64,000 bases of DNA from Pectobacterium aroidearum (GCF_041228105.1 NZ_CP166097.1:868001-932000); one strand, 5' to 3'; positions 11,578-20,687 are shown, numbered from the stretch's first letter. Program-made: numbers and translations. The notes: generated from the sequence alone by a model not told the origin.

Positions 11578-11812
11578 TGCTCACTCCCTAAGGATTGAAT
11601 GGTTTATCTCATATAAGATTTTTCTTTAATACACTTAACGATACTGATGGTTGTGGTTGACTAGCTATATCAATATAAAAATTAAAAGTTATTGAAGGTG
11701 GTGCTAGAAAAAGAAGCACGACTATAACCACCGCTTTTTTCCTTTTTCTCTGTTTCACGAGAATTTCTCTCCTCTTGATGGTACTCAATAAGGAGAATAG
11801 TACAGATTATTT
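11578..11812 (-). promoter_or_regulatory. Long csy1 5' leader / promoter region
   Basis: About 235 bp of A/T-rich, non-coding sequence separate the csy1 start from the mini-CRISPR target. It holds GTGCT..AGCAC (11701-11719), a weak stem-loop, and several poor promoter-like A/T motifs, none convincing. If transcription starts near 11829 this would be a long untranslated leader. I see no coding sequence in it. Confidence 0.4.
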
Positions 11813-11825
11813 CCTAGGCTAAATG
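11813..11825 (+). promoter_or_regulatory. Predicted target of the mini-CRISPR guide: CC PAM plus 11-nt seed match
   Basis: CC (11813-11814) is followed by TAGGCTAAATG (11815-11825), identical to the first 11 nt of the mini-CRISPR spacer at 11905-11915. Type I-F complexes require a 5'-CC PAM on the displaced strand immediately upstream of the protospacer, which is what is seen. It lies about 240 bp upstream of the csy1 start codon, next to or within the most likely minus-strand promoter. Match and PAM are seen directly; function is inferred. Confidence 0.75.
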
Positions 11826-11835
11826 TAAAGCATGA

Positions 11836-11865
11836 ATATTAAGTTTGAAATGCGACCCTCCTCAA
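11836..11865 (-). promoter_or_regulatory. Candidate csy operon promoter
   Basis: On the minus strand TTGAGG (11865-11860) and TAATAT (11841-11836) are separated by 18 bp, each 4 of 6 to the sigma70 consensus. Transcription would begin near 11829, so the mini-CRISPR target at 11813-11825 would lie in the first transcribed bases. An alternative -35-like TTTACA (11829-11824) overlaps the target itself, but I find no good -10 for it. Confidence 0.35.
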
Positions 11866-11873
11866 ATTACTAT
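11845..11873 (+). promoter_or_regulatory. Promoter of the mini-CRISPR RNA
   Basis: TTGAAA (11845-11850), exactly 17 bp, then TACTAT (11868-11873): 5 of 6 and 4 of 6 matches to the sigma70 consensus with ideal spacing. A start seven bases downstream falls at about 11880, at the beginning of the conserved part of the first degenerate repeat. It overlaps the candidate csy promoter on the other strand, so the two could also interfere. Confidence 0.6.
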
Positions 11874-11876
11874 CGC

Positions 11877-11938
11877 CTACACAGCCGGATAGGCTGCTTA
11901 GAAGTAGGCTAAATGAAGTAAACTGCCGTGCAGGTAGC
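11877..11938 (+). ncRNA. Mini-CRISPR: two degenerate type I-F repeats around a 13-nt spacer
   Basis: Repeat copy A (11877-11904) matches the CRISPR2 repeat at 22 of 28 bases. Its stem is CAGCC/GGCTG rather than CTGCC/GGCAG, a compensating base-pair swap, and the 3' handle is CTTAGAAG. Copy B (11918-11938) matches 17 of 21 bases of the CRISPR2 terminal repeat up to the end of the hairpin, with a G-T wobble in its stem, then diverges. Between them lies TAGGCTAAATGAA (11905-11917). Cas6f cleavage would give a small crRNA with an 8-nt handle, a 13-nt guide and a 3' hairpin. The guide matches a CC-flanked site upstream of csy1. It is read on the plus strand, opposite to the cas genes. Confidence 0.8.
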
Positions 11939-11960
11939 GGCGCACTCACCTGAGTGCGCC
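11939..11960. terminator. Hairpin over the cas2-3 stop codon
   Basis: GGCGCACTC and GAGTGCGCC form a 9-bp stem around ACCT, directly after mini-CRISPR copy B and spanning the cas2-3 stop (11946-11948). No clear T run follows on either strand. It could end the mini-CRISPR RNA, the cas2-3 transcript, or both. Confidence 0.45.
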
Positions 11961-14900
11961 AAACACCCCCAGCAGCGGGTGCCAGAGCCAGTCTTTTTCC
12001 TCGTCTTCCCGCAGGCGGATTTCGCCGAAGCGAGCGCTAACCCGTTTGAGTTCCCACTGTTTCTCATCCGCCAGACGTTGGTATAAGGCGTGGTAGTCGG
12101 GATCGATCCACGCACCAACGCCTTCTGCCATGTGCAGTGACGTGGGGCGGATAACATCGCTTGGCTTCCAGCCGCTGGGGCCGTCGTCCGGTATCATGAA
12201 AACGGCATCTTCATCGTCATCGGCGATCCACAGGGTATACGGTTCATCTCTGTCGGATTTTCGAAAGGGCGTGCGCCGCTGTAATTCACCGTTCCAGTGC
12301 GGATGGGCACGCCACCAGAATGCGGCGGGCGGGCGTTTCAGGCTATCGAGCTTTTGATTTGTGAGGCCAAGCAGCGTTTTTCCTAATACCGCGTGCTCTA
12401 ACGCCACCAGTGAAAACGGTTTGGTGAGGGCCGCCGGTTGTACAATGCGCGGGGAGGCGTTGAGATGACGATAGTCCTCCTCCTGTAATAGCTGACGAAG
12501 GTCGTGCGTATCCAGCCGTTCGTCTTCTGACTCAAACCCCGGCTTACAGTACGCGACGTTCTTATCTCTCAGCGCGCGAATATTGTGGCTGAGCAGGGCG
12601 ATATTCGGCGTTTTAGGTACATGCTGTTCATCCTGCCGATGGCGCAATATTCGTCCGGCGAGTTGGATGAATGAACGCATTGAGCTGGGCTCGACAATCG
12701 CCCAGTCGTAATCATGATCTCTACCCACTTCGGCGACCGAGGTCGCCAGCACCACAAAGATATGATGCTGCTGTGGTGTGTTTTCTATCGCCTGACGAAT
12801 TTCATCGACCTGCCATAGTGCATCGGCGTCGTTACGCATCAGTGCGGCATCAAGTCGCTGCTCAATATAGGAACGCATCGCCAGCGGATGTTGGCTGTGA
12901 TAAATGCAGTAATGAATGCAGGTGTTCTGCGGCGAGGGGATGGCAAGCAACTGACGGGCGACGGCAACCAGCTGATTGATGTTTGCCATTCTGACCAGCC
13001 CCAGCGAGACGGTTTTTCCGTTCTTATGCTGTTGGTGATGCTGTGAATGTAAATCGCGCAGCAGTAGGTGGATCGCCTGAGCGACGGCCAGATGAACATC
13101 GTCCGCATTTTTGCTGGAGCTGCTGACGGGTATAATTGAAGCTAGCCGGAGCGGGAGTTCCTCTTTGGTAAGATGCTTCAGCCGCTGCTGAACGAATGAA
13201 TCATGCCTGGTCATGAAGCCTTTCACATCGCCGTACTGCTCATGCTGACAATCAAATTCATCAAACCAGCCGCAGCACACGTTCAGCGGCGTATTCGGTG
13301 TGCCGTAAGCCTGTTGCCAGGCAGCACGGCCATCAAGATAGGCACCGAACAGTGCACAAATTAACGCGGGTGGCAACGTGGCCGAGGAAAGTAGAACACG
13401 CGATCCCAGCATGCCTGCCCAGTTCACCAGTCGGCAGAGCGCGGGAAGATCTTCCAGCCCAAAATCATCCGGTTCATCCAGCACCAGATCCGAGGTCAAT
13501 AGCCGTAGCATCGGGGCAATTTGATGACCGCCGCGCAGCCCCTCGGTGGCGGGCATCAGGTGGTCGATAGTGGTCACCAGCACTGGCGCACTCAATAATT
13601 GATGCAGGGTGGGGCTGCGTTCCAGCCACGTCTTTAAGCGACCATCATCCAGCGAACCGTCGTAACGGACATACTGATGCTCAGAGAACAGCGGATCGGC
13701 GGATTCACTGCCCGTCTGCGCTGTGTTTTGTTGGCGTGTCTCATTTTCCAACTGCATTTCATGGAGATCTTGCACGGCCTGTGAACCAATCAGCACCGCT
13801 AAGTCGTCTTCATCCAGCTTTAAGCGCTGCCGTAGCGCATCACCCGTTTGTAGCGTCAGCGTGCGTAGGCCTAGCGCGACCGAGAAGCGACAGCCGAGCG
13901 ATTCATCTGCCAACCCATACATAATTCGTGCGTTGGCAAAGGTTTTTCCCCGGCCTGTTGAGGCCATATTGACGCCGAAAAAACCGTGCTGCTTGCTGGC
14001 ATCGCGTATCGAGCAAGCCAGATCGAATGCGCGATCCTGCCAGCGAAAGCGCGAGTGGGTGCTGCGCTGGCGAAATCCTTTATGCCGGGTAATCGCCGGT
14101 AGCGTATCGCGCAGGTTCGGCAGGCTGCGGCCCAGCAGCAGAGCATTTTGCCCGACGCCGACGCAGTGTTCGTCCAGCTTCTGTTTACATTCAGGTTTAC
14201 TGCCACGATGTTCGGTGTTCGCCCAAACCGGATAAGCGGGATCCTGCCAGCCCGCTGTTGGATCGCCTGCTGAATAATGGTGGTCAGCCAGCATGAGTGC
14301 GAGACGCGCCAGATGCACGGTCAGCCGTTGATCTAACTGAGCGAAGTGCATGAATGAAGGGAGCTTTAGCGCTCGACCCGCAAACTTGTGCGCCTTCTCA
14401 CGCCAGACGCTGCTGCGTAGCGGCGTGCCATGCGGAAACTGCCAGTTTCGCTCAAGATCGGACGGCGTGACATCGGGATTGCGATGGTTAAGCGCGTTCC
14501 AGCGTGGAGAAAGGTGTTCGGTTAGCCAGGTATCCGAATGGCCCAAATCCGGAGCGTTGCTGTTTGGATCGGGGGTTTTAGGGACGTTAAACACCGGCAG
14601 CCGATGGTGTGACACAATCAGCCAGGCGATAACCTGCGCCAGCGGCGGCAGGGTCAGAAATGGCGTGTCGTTCACTGCTGGCGTATCTTGCTTTAGGCTG
14701 GCGAGCAAAGCGACTTCGGCTTCCGAAGTGATGCTACTGAGTGCGGTTAACCAGCCTTTATCGTCTTGCTCCCCCACGAAGGCCTGAAATAGCCGCAGCG
14801 ACACCCACTCATGACGATACGGTTGGCTACGTGGGCCTGTGCCGCTCAACCCTGACTGGAATAGCGCGTTGGCTTTGCCGACATCGTGAAATAACCCAGC

Positions 14901-15254
14901 AATGGCCGCCAGCAGGCTAAACACCTCGGCGCTGTGCCACGGATTTTCATCTTGCGAGCGCAGAATATCGCGGCTGGTGGTGTTGGTTGGCACGCTCCCT
15001 TGTGCATTAAAACGCCGTAAATTACCGACGATCCACAGCAGTTCCGTATGATTCGCACTGCGAACCCAGTGACAGGCGACGGCCGTGTTACGACGCGCCG
15101 TTTTGCGCAGCAGCTTGCGCAGCGTGTTCAGCCCTTCCTGCGTAATAGCGGTTTGCCACGTGCGCTCGCCCTTGCGTTCAGCAAACTGATCCAGTATCCG
15201 GCGGGTTTCGACCAGCGCGCGCTTATTGCATTCTGAAATCAGCAGAATGTTCAT
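11946..15254 (-). CDS. cas3: Cas2-Cas3 fusion (Cas2/3f) nuclease-helicase
   Basis: In type I-F systems Cas2 is fused to Cas3; the protein serves in spacer acquisition with Cas1 and degrades DNA after recruitment by the Csy complex. The 1102-residue protein has a Cas2-like N-terminal region (about 1-95), an HD nuclease motif FHDVGK with His123-Asp124, a HHRLP motif near 216, Walker A STGRGKT at 432-438, a DEAD-like DEPD at 593-596 and a SAT motif at 624-626. The start overlaps the cas1 stop by 4 bp, so the two are coupled. All active-site motifs appear intact. Confidence 0.95.
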   Translation of the reverse strand: MNILLISECNKRALVETRRILDQFAERKGERTWQTAITQEGLNTLRKLLRKTARRNTAVACHWVRSANHTELLWIVGNLRRFNAQGSVPTNTTSRDILRSQDENPWHSAEVFSLLAAIAGLFHDVGKANALFQSGLSGTGPRSQPYRHEWVSLRLFQAFVGEQDDKGWLTALSSITSEAEVALLASLKQDTPAVNDTPFLTLPPLAQVIAWLIVSHHRLPVFNVPKTPDPNSNAPDLGHSDTWLTEHLSPRWNALNHRNPDVTPSDLERNWQFPHGTPLRSSVWREKAHKFAGRALKLPSFMHFAQLDQRLTVHLARLALMLADHHYSAGDPTAGWQDPAYPVWANTEHRGSKPECKQKLDEHCVGVGQNALLLGRSLPNLRDTLPAITRHKGFRQRSTHSRFRWQDRAFDLACSIRDASKQHGFFGVNMASTGRGKTFANARIMYGLADESLGCRFSVALGLRTLTLQTGDALRQRLKLDEDDLAVLIGSQAVQDLHEMQLENETRQQNTAQTGSESADPLFSEHQYVRYDGSLDDGRLKTWLERSPTLHQLLSAPVLVTTIDHLMPATEGLRGGHQIAPMLRLLTSDLVLDEPDDFGLEDLPALCRLVNWAGMLGSRVLLSSATLPPALICALFGAYLDGRAAWQQAYGTPNTPLNVCCGWFDEFDCQHEQYGDVKGFMTRHDSFVQQRLKHLTKEELPLRLASIIPVSSSSKNADDVHLAVAQAIHLLLRDLHSQHHQQHKNGKTVSLGLVRMANINQLVAVARQLLAIPSPQNTCIHYCIYHSQHPLAMRSYIEQRLDAALMRNDADALWQVDEIRQAIENTPQQHHIFVVLATSVAEVGRDHDYDWAIVEPSSMRSFIQLAGRILRHRQDEQHVPKTPNIALLSHNIRALRDKNVAYCKPGFESEDERLDTHDLRQLLQEEDYRHLNASPRIVQPAALTKPFSLVALEHAVLGKTLLGLTNQKLDSLKRPPAAFWWRAHPHWNGELQRRTPFRKSDRDEPYTLWIADDDEDAVFMIPDDGPSGWKPSDVIRPTSLHMAEGVGAWIDPDYHALYQRLADEKQWELKRVSARFGEIRLREDEEKDWLWHPLLGVFGALR

Positions 15255-16231
15255 CGACCCACCTGGCTCAGCTTGCTAGCGACATCCTGTAAGCTGCCGA
15301 TCATCACATCCAGCGCCTCGGATTGTTGAAATGCGGTCAGGCAGCGCTGACGAAATTCTTGCTCATCTTCGCCTTCCATTGCGGCAATAAACGCCTGCGG
15401 CAGTACGAGTGCGTCCTTAATTAAATCGGCAACGTCGAATACCAGCCCGCCGCGGCGAGTTTTACCGTGTAACACGGCTAACCCGTGCGGCAGACCCAGC
15501 ACCCATGTCGCGACGGCAGCCAGCCCGTAAGCCAGATAGTTGCCGTGATCGAGAAAGCGGTTAGCCAGATCGGTGCCGCCGCCGCGTTTGGCACGGGTAA
15601 AGTCTCCATAGCTCACGGCATTAGCGGCCAGTCTGTACAGGGCTTTGGTCATCATCGCTTCCTGCACCAGTACGTCATTGCTGGTACGGCAGTCGGTTAG
15701 CCCTTTTTCATAGCGATCAAGAAGCGCCTGAAGATGGTCGGCCTTAAAGGTAAAGCGGGATTCGCGGGACAGGCGCGAGCCCAGCCAGTGCTGACGAATT
15801 TGTGCTATTCGCACCTGTTGAAAAGCGATGGCGGCGGCCAGCCTTTTCTCATCATCGAACCAAAAGCTGACCCAGTCCTGCAAATACTCGGTTGGCCGAT
15901 ATTCGCTCTGTGGCGATAGCCAGGATACCGCGACTTCCGCCTCGTTGGCCGCAAACAGCGGTGTGCCGCCGCCGCCACAAAAGCCAACCATCACACCCGC
16001 TCTGGCAAATTCCCGCATCGCTGCCTGCGTGACGGAGGTGCCGGTTCCCAGCATCACCACGGTGGTATTGGCGATGGGAATATTCCAGTACAGAGACTGA
16101 TTTCCTTCTTCCGTGACATATTCGACACGACCGCCGTTAACGAGAATGCGGCAATGTTGGAGGTAATAAACATTGGCGCGTTTGGAATGCAGAATAGTTT
16201 TTAAGTCCGAAGGGCTAAAGACGTTATCCAT
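15251..16231 (-). CDS. cas1: Cas1 (subtype I-F) spacer integrase
   Basis: Cas1 integrates new spacers at the leader end of the arrays. The 326-residue protein starts MDNVFSPSDLKTILHSKRAN, typical of I-F Cas1. Conserved regions include GTGTSVTQAAMREFARAG near residue 62, VQEAMMTKALYRLAA near 190 with the metal-binding Glu, and LPHGLAVLHGKTRRGGLVFDVADLIKD near 250-275 (here read in pieces) with the His and Asp. It is first in the cas1-cas2-3 unit and faces the CRISPR2 leader. Confidence 0.95.
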   Translation of the reverse strand: MDNVFSPSDLKTILHSKRANVYYLQHCRILVNGGRVEYVTEEGNQSLYWNIPIANTTVVMLGTGTSVTQAAMREFARAGVMVGFCGGGGTPLFAANEAEVAVSWLSPQSEYRPTEYLQDWVSFWFDDEKRLAAAIAFQQVRIAQIRQHWLGSRLSRESRFTFKADHLQALLDRYEKGLTDCRTSNDVLVQEAMMTKALYRLAANAVSYGDFTRAKRGGGTDLANRFLDHGNYLAYGLAAVATWVLGLPHGLAVLHGKTRRGGLVFDVADLIKDALVLPQAFIAAMEGEDEQEFRQRCLTAFQQSEALDVMIGSLQDVASKLSQVGR

Positions 16232-16525
16232 AATGTATTTTCTGCCGCAATCGATAATAGCTGTGACGCCAGCGAATAAATCGCAGGCTAACTATTTGAT
16301 ATAGAAAAATATAATCTTCAGAAAACTAACGAAAATCAGACTATCACAAATATTCTGGGAAAGTGTTGGCTGCCAAAAATATTACCCAGACGCAGACCCT
16401 TTTTATTTGGCCTATTTCACAGGATTAAAAATCAATAGGTTACGAAAGGACGGAAAAAAAGGGTTTTTGCGACGAAAACGGCAATTGCTGCTAATAAAAC
16501 AAACCGTTAGAGTGATCGGGCTACC
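16232..16525 (+). promoter_or_regulatory. CRISPR2 leader and cas1 upstream region
   Basis: 294 bp of A/T-rich non-coding DNA between cas1 and the first CRISPR2 repeat. The part near the array holds GACCCTTTTTATTTGG and AAAAAAAGGGTTTTTGCG, both paralleled in the CRISPR1 leader in the same order. The cas1 promoter, on the minus strand, must also lie here; I cannot pick it out with confidence. Confidence 0.7.
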
Positions 16526-18716
16526 GTTCACTGCCGCATAGGCAGCTTAGAAATCTTCACCTGGCTGGGTAATGGCATCGAGATAGTTCACTGCCGCATA
16601 GGCAGCTTAGAAAATTCAAAGTGAGGCTGAAAAGATGGACGAGGAGTTCACTGCCGCATAGGCAGCTTAGAAATGTTCAGCATTGGTGCCGTATTGCACG
16701 CCAACGTTCACTGCCGCATAGGCAGCTTAGAAATATCGTTTTCATCTTGATAAATGAGGCCAAGAGTTCACTGCCGCATAGGCAGCTTAGAAAACTGAGC
16801 TGATGCGCTATCTCTGCCGATTGGTGTTCACTGCCGCATAGGCAGCTTAGAAACCAAAGAAATGAATCGCGTCAGCGATGTACTTGTTCACTGCCGCATA
16901 GGCAGCTTAGAAAAAAGAAAATCCTGTAACTGAGGTTTTAGGTCAGTTCACTGCCGCATAGGCAGCTTAGAAATCGTGCGCTTCCCTCTCCGCAGCGTCA
17001 TAGGCGTTCACTGCCGCATAGGCAGCTTAGAAAGTCACCGCGATGAGCAACTTGAGCGGAGAAAATGTTCACTGCCGCATAGGCAGCTTAGAAATCTCAA
17101 CTCGCTAGTTTTTACTTTCACTGTTCGTTCACTGCCGCATAGGCAGCTTAGAAATTGATGGCCCCAGCGTGTAAATAAGATACGGCGTTCACTGCCGCAT
17201 AGGCAGCTTAGAAAAGCTGCTCAAGCTGGCGACCGGCGCGGCGACTGTTCACTGCCGCATAGGCAGCTTAGAAACGCAGCGGAGTTAAAAGCCTGTAGAT
17301 CTTCATGTTCACTGCCGCATAGGCAGCTTAGAAAGCCTCTCAGGACGAACAGGAGTGGGTTGAAAAGTTCACTGCCGCATAGGCAGCTTAGAAAAGGTAT
17401 TAAATGCATCATCAGCAGAGGAACGTGTTCACTGCCGCATAGGCAGCTTAGAAATGAACGCGTGACATTTCTTCATCAAACCCTACGTTCACTGCCGCAT
17501 AGGCAGCTTAGAAAACACCGATAACGTGGTCAATTTGTGCGCGCTCGTTCACTGCCGCATAGGCAGCTTAGAAAATCTGCTTACCTGTTGCTGCGTTAAT
17601 GTCCTTTGTTCACTGCCGCATAGGCAGCTTAGAAAGCTAGTATTGAAATGTTCAAATCAGTAATTACGTTCACTGCCGCATAGGCAGCTTAGAAAAGCCA
17701 TGAAATTAATGGGCGGTGTCGTGCTCCGTTCACTGCCGCATAGGCAGCTTAGAAAGATCAATACGGCCAAATCTTTCTGACTGCATCGTTCACTGCCGCA
17801 TAGGCAGCTTAGAAAGACTGCAATTCCATTTCACCTAGATGCATGTAGTTCACTGCCGCATAGGCAGCTTAGAAAAAGAAAGTTAAAGCGCTCGTTCTTC
17901 CATTCGAGTTCACTGCCGCATAGGCAGCTTAGAAATCCGGTAAGTGCTTTGGTGGAGTGGTGGGCTGGTTCACTGCCGCATAGGCAGCTTAGAAATTTGC
18001 AGGGTCAGTGTTAATCTGAGCCGGATCGTTCACTGCCGCATAGGCAGCTTAGAAAAACCGTTTAGAGCTTTCAGCACTGCCGTTTACGTTCACTGCCGCA
18101 TAGGCAGCTTAGAAAGTCAGATGACACCAGAAACAGTCACCTTTCTGAGTTCACTGCCGCATAGGCAGCTTAGAAATAATAGACCAAACCAGAAAGAACA
18201 ACGCCATTGTTCACTGCCGCATAGGCAGCTTAGAAAGCAATAATGTCACGCATCATCTCAGCGGGTTTGTTCACTGCCGCATAGGCAGCTTAGAAACAGT
18301 CGAGCGCCTTTTTCTGCTCCAGAGCATCGTTCACTGCCGCATAGGCAGCTTAGAAATGTGCCGTCAGAAAACACAGGTGAGACACCAGGTTCACTGCCGC
18401 ATAGGCAGCTTAGAAACGGCGCGCACATCGAGATTGGCGCGCGTTCTCGTTCACTGCCGCATAGGCAGCTTAGAAAACCGGGGAAGCGAGCGGGCATCAC
18501 CCATTGACGTTCACTGCCGCATAGGCAGCTTAGAAAGTCAGATGTCCATTCGACGTGTGCCTCAATAGGTTCACTGCCGCATAGGCAGCTTAGAAAGTTC
18601 ATCAAATGGGCGGGGGGTAAAACCCGCGGTTCACTGCCGCATAGGCAGCTTAGAAATGCACAGCAAATGCACGAAGAGTACCTGCGCCGTTCACTGCCGT
18701 ACAGGCAGTTTATACC
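16526..18716 (+). CRISPR. CRISPR2, type I-F array, 37 repeats, 36 spacers, transcribed rightward
   Basis: 28-bp repeats at 60-bp steps (61 at three points), spacers 32-33 nt. All repeats but the last have the loop GCATA between CTGCC and GGCAG; the last (18689-18716) has loop GTACA and a degenerate 3' half (AGTTTATACCC), marking the old end. The uniformity contrasts with the mixed loops of CRISPR1. The leader is at 16232-16525. Both arrays share the repeat family processed by cas6f in this locus. Confidence 0.98.
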
Positions 18717-18961
18717 CAGTTTTAAGCGCCATTATCTGGCTATTATCGAAGTAAGACTATCGTCAGCGTTTGATGCTTTATCCTCTTTAAATAACGTATT
18801 TTTGATTCCACTTTTTCGTAACATTTTTAAGTAACGGGTTTCTTTATGGGGAATGAAAAATTGCAGATTGGCGTTATTAATATTTAAAAATCATCATTTT
18901 TCCGTTAAAGTTCCCTTACAGGGAAATAGTACGTTGACTTAAGTCAAATTCAAGGGAGTGA

Positions 18962-19825
18962 GTGGCTGTGAAATACGATCCGGTTTTAAAAACACTTGTT
19001 GATGATGACTATCGGTTAGAAGATCATCTTGATTTTAAAAAGCAGCATGCTGATATTAACTATCAGAAATTACATGCTCAACTCAATGAAATAAATAACG
19101 ATAACATTCATGCCATATTAACTGCGCAGGAAGCGACGTATTTTTTACAAACGTTATGCACACCTAACCCTAATGAGTCGTGGAAAACGGCCATATTTGG
19201 CTGTACCGATCCTGTTTCATCGTTTGCCGGAAACATCGCAGAAGCCGTGTCTGTGAGCCGAATCGTGATGGATATGAAAGGGTTCGGCGTCACGGCAACG
19301 GAATATGTCGGGAAAAATGGCAGTAAATACATAAAACTATCTGGCTATCCGGGGGTAAGGAAATATTTAGATGCCACCCGATATTTAGTCAGTAACCATA
19401 AAATACTTGATATAGGGATAGGTACAAAAGGGATTGAAAGTGGTATTGCGACTGGGGCAAGGTTCTGCATTGTGTTTTCAGGTGCTTATCGAGCCATTGA
19501 GTTGATGGTGAAAGATGAATACGCACTGACCGATTTCTTTGTTAATTTAACGATGGATGCGGCAAAACTGGCTGTATCGGTTGGGGTTGCCTGGGGAGCA
19601 AAAACATTAGCGACTGGACTTATGGCTACGGGGTTCAGTGTTATTGGCATTGCTTTTGGCATCTTTGCTATTGGGGTGATAGTCAGTCTTTCATTACTGT
19701 GGTTGGATAATGAGTATAAAATAAGTGAGACGATAATAAAAAATTTGAAATCGCATAAAATACAATATACACCATACCATCCCGATCAATTCTTTCATGC
19801 ATGGGGGAGAGTCAGTCGTGGTTAA
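18962..19825 (+). CDS. Putative membrane-active toxin, probable type VI effector
   Basis: An unrecognised 287-residue protein without signal peptide. The first 170 residues are mixed and hydrophilic; the C-terminal part has long hydrophobic stretches, about 195-215 (AKLAVSVGVAWGAKTLATG) and 216-245 (ATGFSVIGIAFGIFAIGVI), as in pore-forming or membrane-inserting toxins. It begins with GTG at 18962, or GTG at 18968, which is better spaced from AAGGGAG (18952-18958). Its stop overlaps the start of the first of three small membrane proteins, and an Hcp-family gene lies 1.4 kb downstream. Toxin followed by immunity genes is therefore the best reading, but this is inferred from context. Confidence 0.5.
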   Translation: MAVKYDPVLKTLVDDDYRLEDHLDFKKQHADINYQKLHAQLNEINNDNIHAILTAQEATYFLQTLCTPNPNESWKTAIFGCTDPVSSFAGNIAEAVSVSRIVMDMKGFGVTATEYVGKNGSKYIKLSGYPGVRKYLDATRYLVSNHKILDIGIGTKGIESGIATGARFCIVFSGAYRAIELMVKDEYALTDFFVNLTMDAAKLAVSVGVAWGAKTLATGLMATGFSVIGIAFGIFAIGVIVSLSLLWLDNEYKISETIIKNLKSHKIQYTPYHPDQFFHAWGRVSRG

Positions 19826-20222
19826 GATAAATAGACCGTTTTTTTTCATATATTCAGTTTTTATTTTTATTCTTTCGTGCTGGGGAGGATGGTTCTCTTT
19901 AAACGGGTATATTGATTTCTTTAATCTAAATGATGTCATTTCATTTTCATGGAAACTCGGAGTGGTGATTTTTCTAGTTCCAATCGTGTTCCAGTTTTCT
20001 TATTTTGGTTTTTTTTCTGCTATAAAAAATAGACCAATTAAAATGAATAATAAAATTTCAAATGTATTGGTTATATTTGCTATTTTTGGTACTGTGGTGA
20101 GTTTATTTTCATCTATGTATATCTCTTATAGTCTTAATGAGCTGGGTTATAAAATCTGTCCCAAGAGCTCATGGGTAGCTCCCAATAAATATGTGAAAGA
20201 CATCGCTCTTTGTAAAGAGTAA
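19818..20222 (+). CDS. Small membrane protein, probable immunity protein (copy 1)
   Basis: A 134-residue protein with about four membrane segments. It is paralogous to the two next genes: shared RPFFF/RPLFF start, FSWKLG/FSWKVG, FQFSYFGF/FYFSYLGF, and a C-terminal CPKSSWVAPNKYVKDI motif. It resembles the DUF1240-type enterobacterial membrane proteins. A GTG start at 19818 is chosen because GGGGGAGAG lies 7-9 bases upstream and the homologous position is used in all three copies. The start overlaps the toxin stop (GTGGTTAA), which suggests translational coupling as expected for toxin and immunity genes. Confidence 0.6.
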   Translation: MVKINRPFFFIYSVFIFILSCWGGWFSLNGYIDFFNLNDVISFSWKLGVVIFLVPIVFQFSYFGFFSAIKNRPIKMNNKISNVLVIFAIFGTVVSLFSSMYISYSLNELGYKICPKSSWVAPNKYVKDIALCKE

Positions 20223-20279
20223 GAAGAAAAATGGACGTCTGATAGGGAATGCTTTTTCATGCCTGGGGGAGGTACAGTC

Positions 20280-20687
20280 GTGGTTAAGGTAAATAGGCCA
20301 TTAGTTGGCGCGTTTGCAGTTTTCCTTTTTTTTCTATCATGTTTTATTAGCTGTATTTCTTTCAATGGATATTTGAGTTTTTTACAAAAAAGTGATGTGA
20401 TTATTTTTTCCTGGAAACTTGGATTAATGGTATTTGGATCACCTTTGTTGTTTTATTTTTCATATTTGGCATTTTATTCGGCCATAAATAATGAAGTGTC
20501 TAAAATGAATAATAAACTAGCTAACTCATTAGCTATTATAGCTATATTTGGTGCGGTCGTTAGTTTTTTCTCATCAATTTATATATCATATGTTCTTAAT
20601 GATCAAGATTATAAAACCTGTCCCAAGAACTCATGGATAGCTCCTAATAAGTATGTGAAAGATATTTCTCTTTGTGATGAATGGTAA
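20280..20687 (+). CDS. Small membrane protein, probable immunity protein (copy 2)
   Basis: A 135-residue paralogue of the preceding gene, with the same predicted membrane segments and the ending CPKNSWIAPNKYVKDISLCDEW. The duplication unit includes the ribosome site: CATGCCTGGGGGAGG then GTGGTTAAG, as in copy 1. The DNA is strongly A/T-rich compared with core genes, which suggests horizontal origin. Divergence between copies may adjust immunity to toxin variants met in other strains; this is inference. Confidence 0.58.
   Translation: MVKVNRPLVGAFAVFLFFLSCFISCISFNGYLSFLQKSDVIIFSWKLGLMVFGSPLLFYFSYLAFYSAINNEVSKMNNKLANSLAIIAIFGAVVSFFSSIYISYVLNDQDYKTCPKNSWIAPNKYVKDISLCDEW

Noticed and set aside
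11939..11960. Strong factor-independent terminator for the mini-CRISPR RNA
   Set aside because: The hairpin is good but no T run follows on the plus strand, so I list it only as a possible terminator.
16270..16300. A second possible mini-CRISPR target in the cas1 upstream region (CAGGCTAACTA)
   Set aside because: Only 8 of 11 guide bases match, the first seed base differs, and the preceding dinucleotide is CG, not CC.
16621..18605. Similar repeat-peptide open frames across CRISPR2
   Set aside because: Same reason: read-through of identical 28-bp repeats, not genes.
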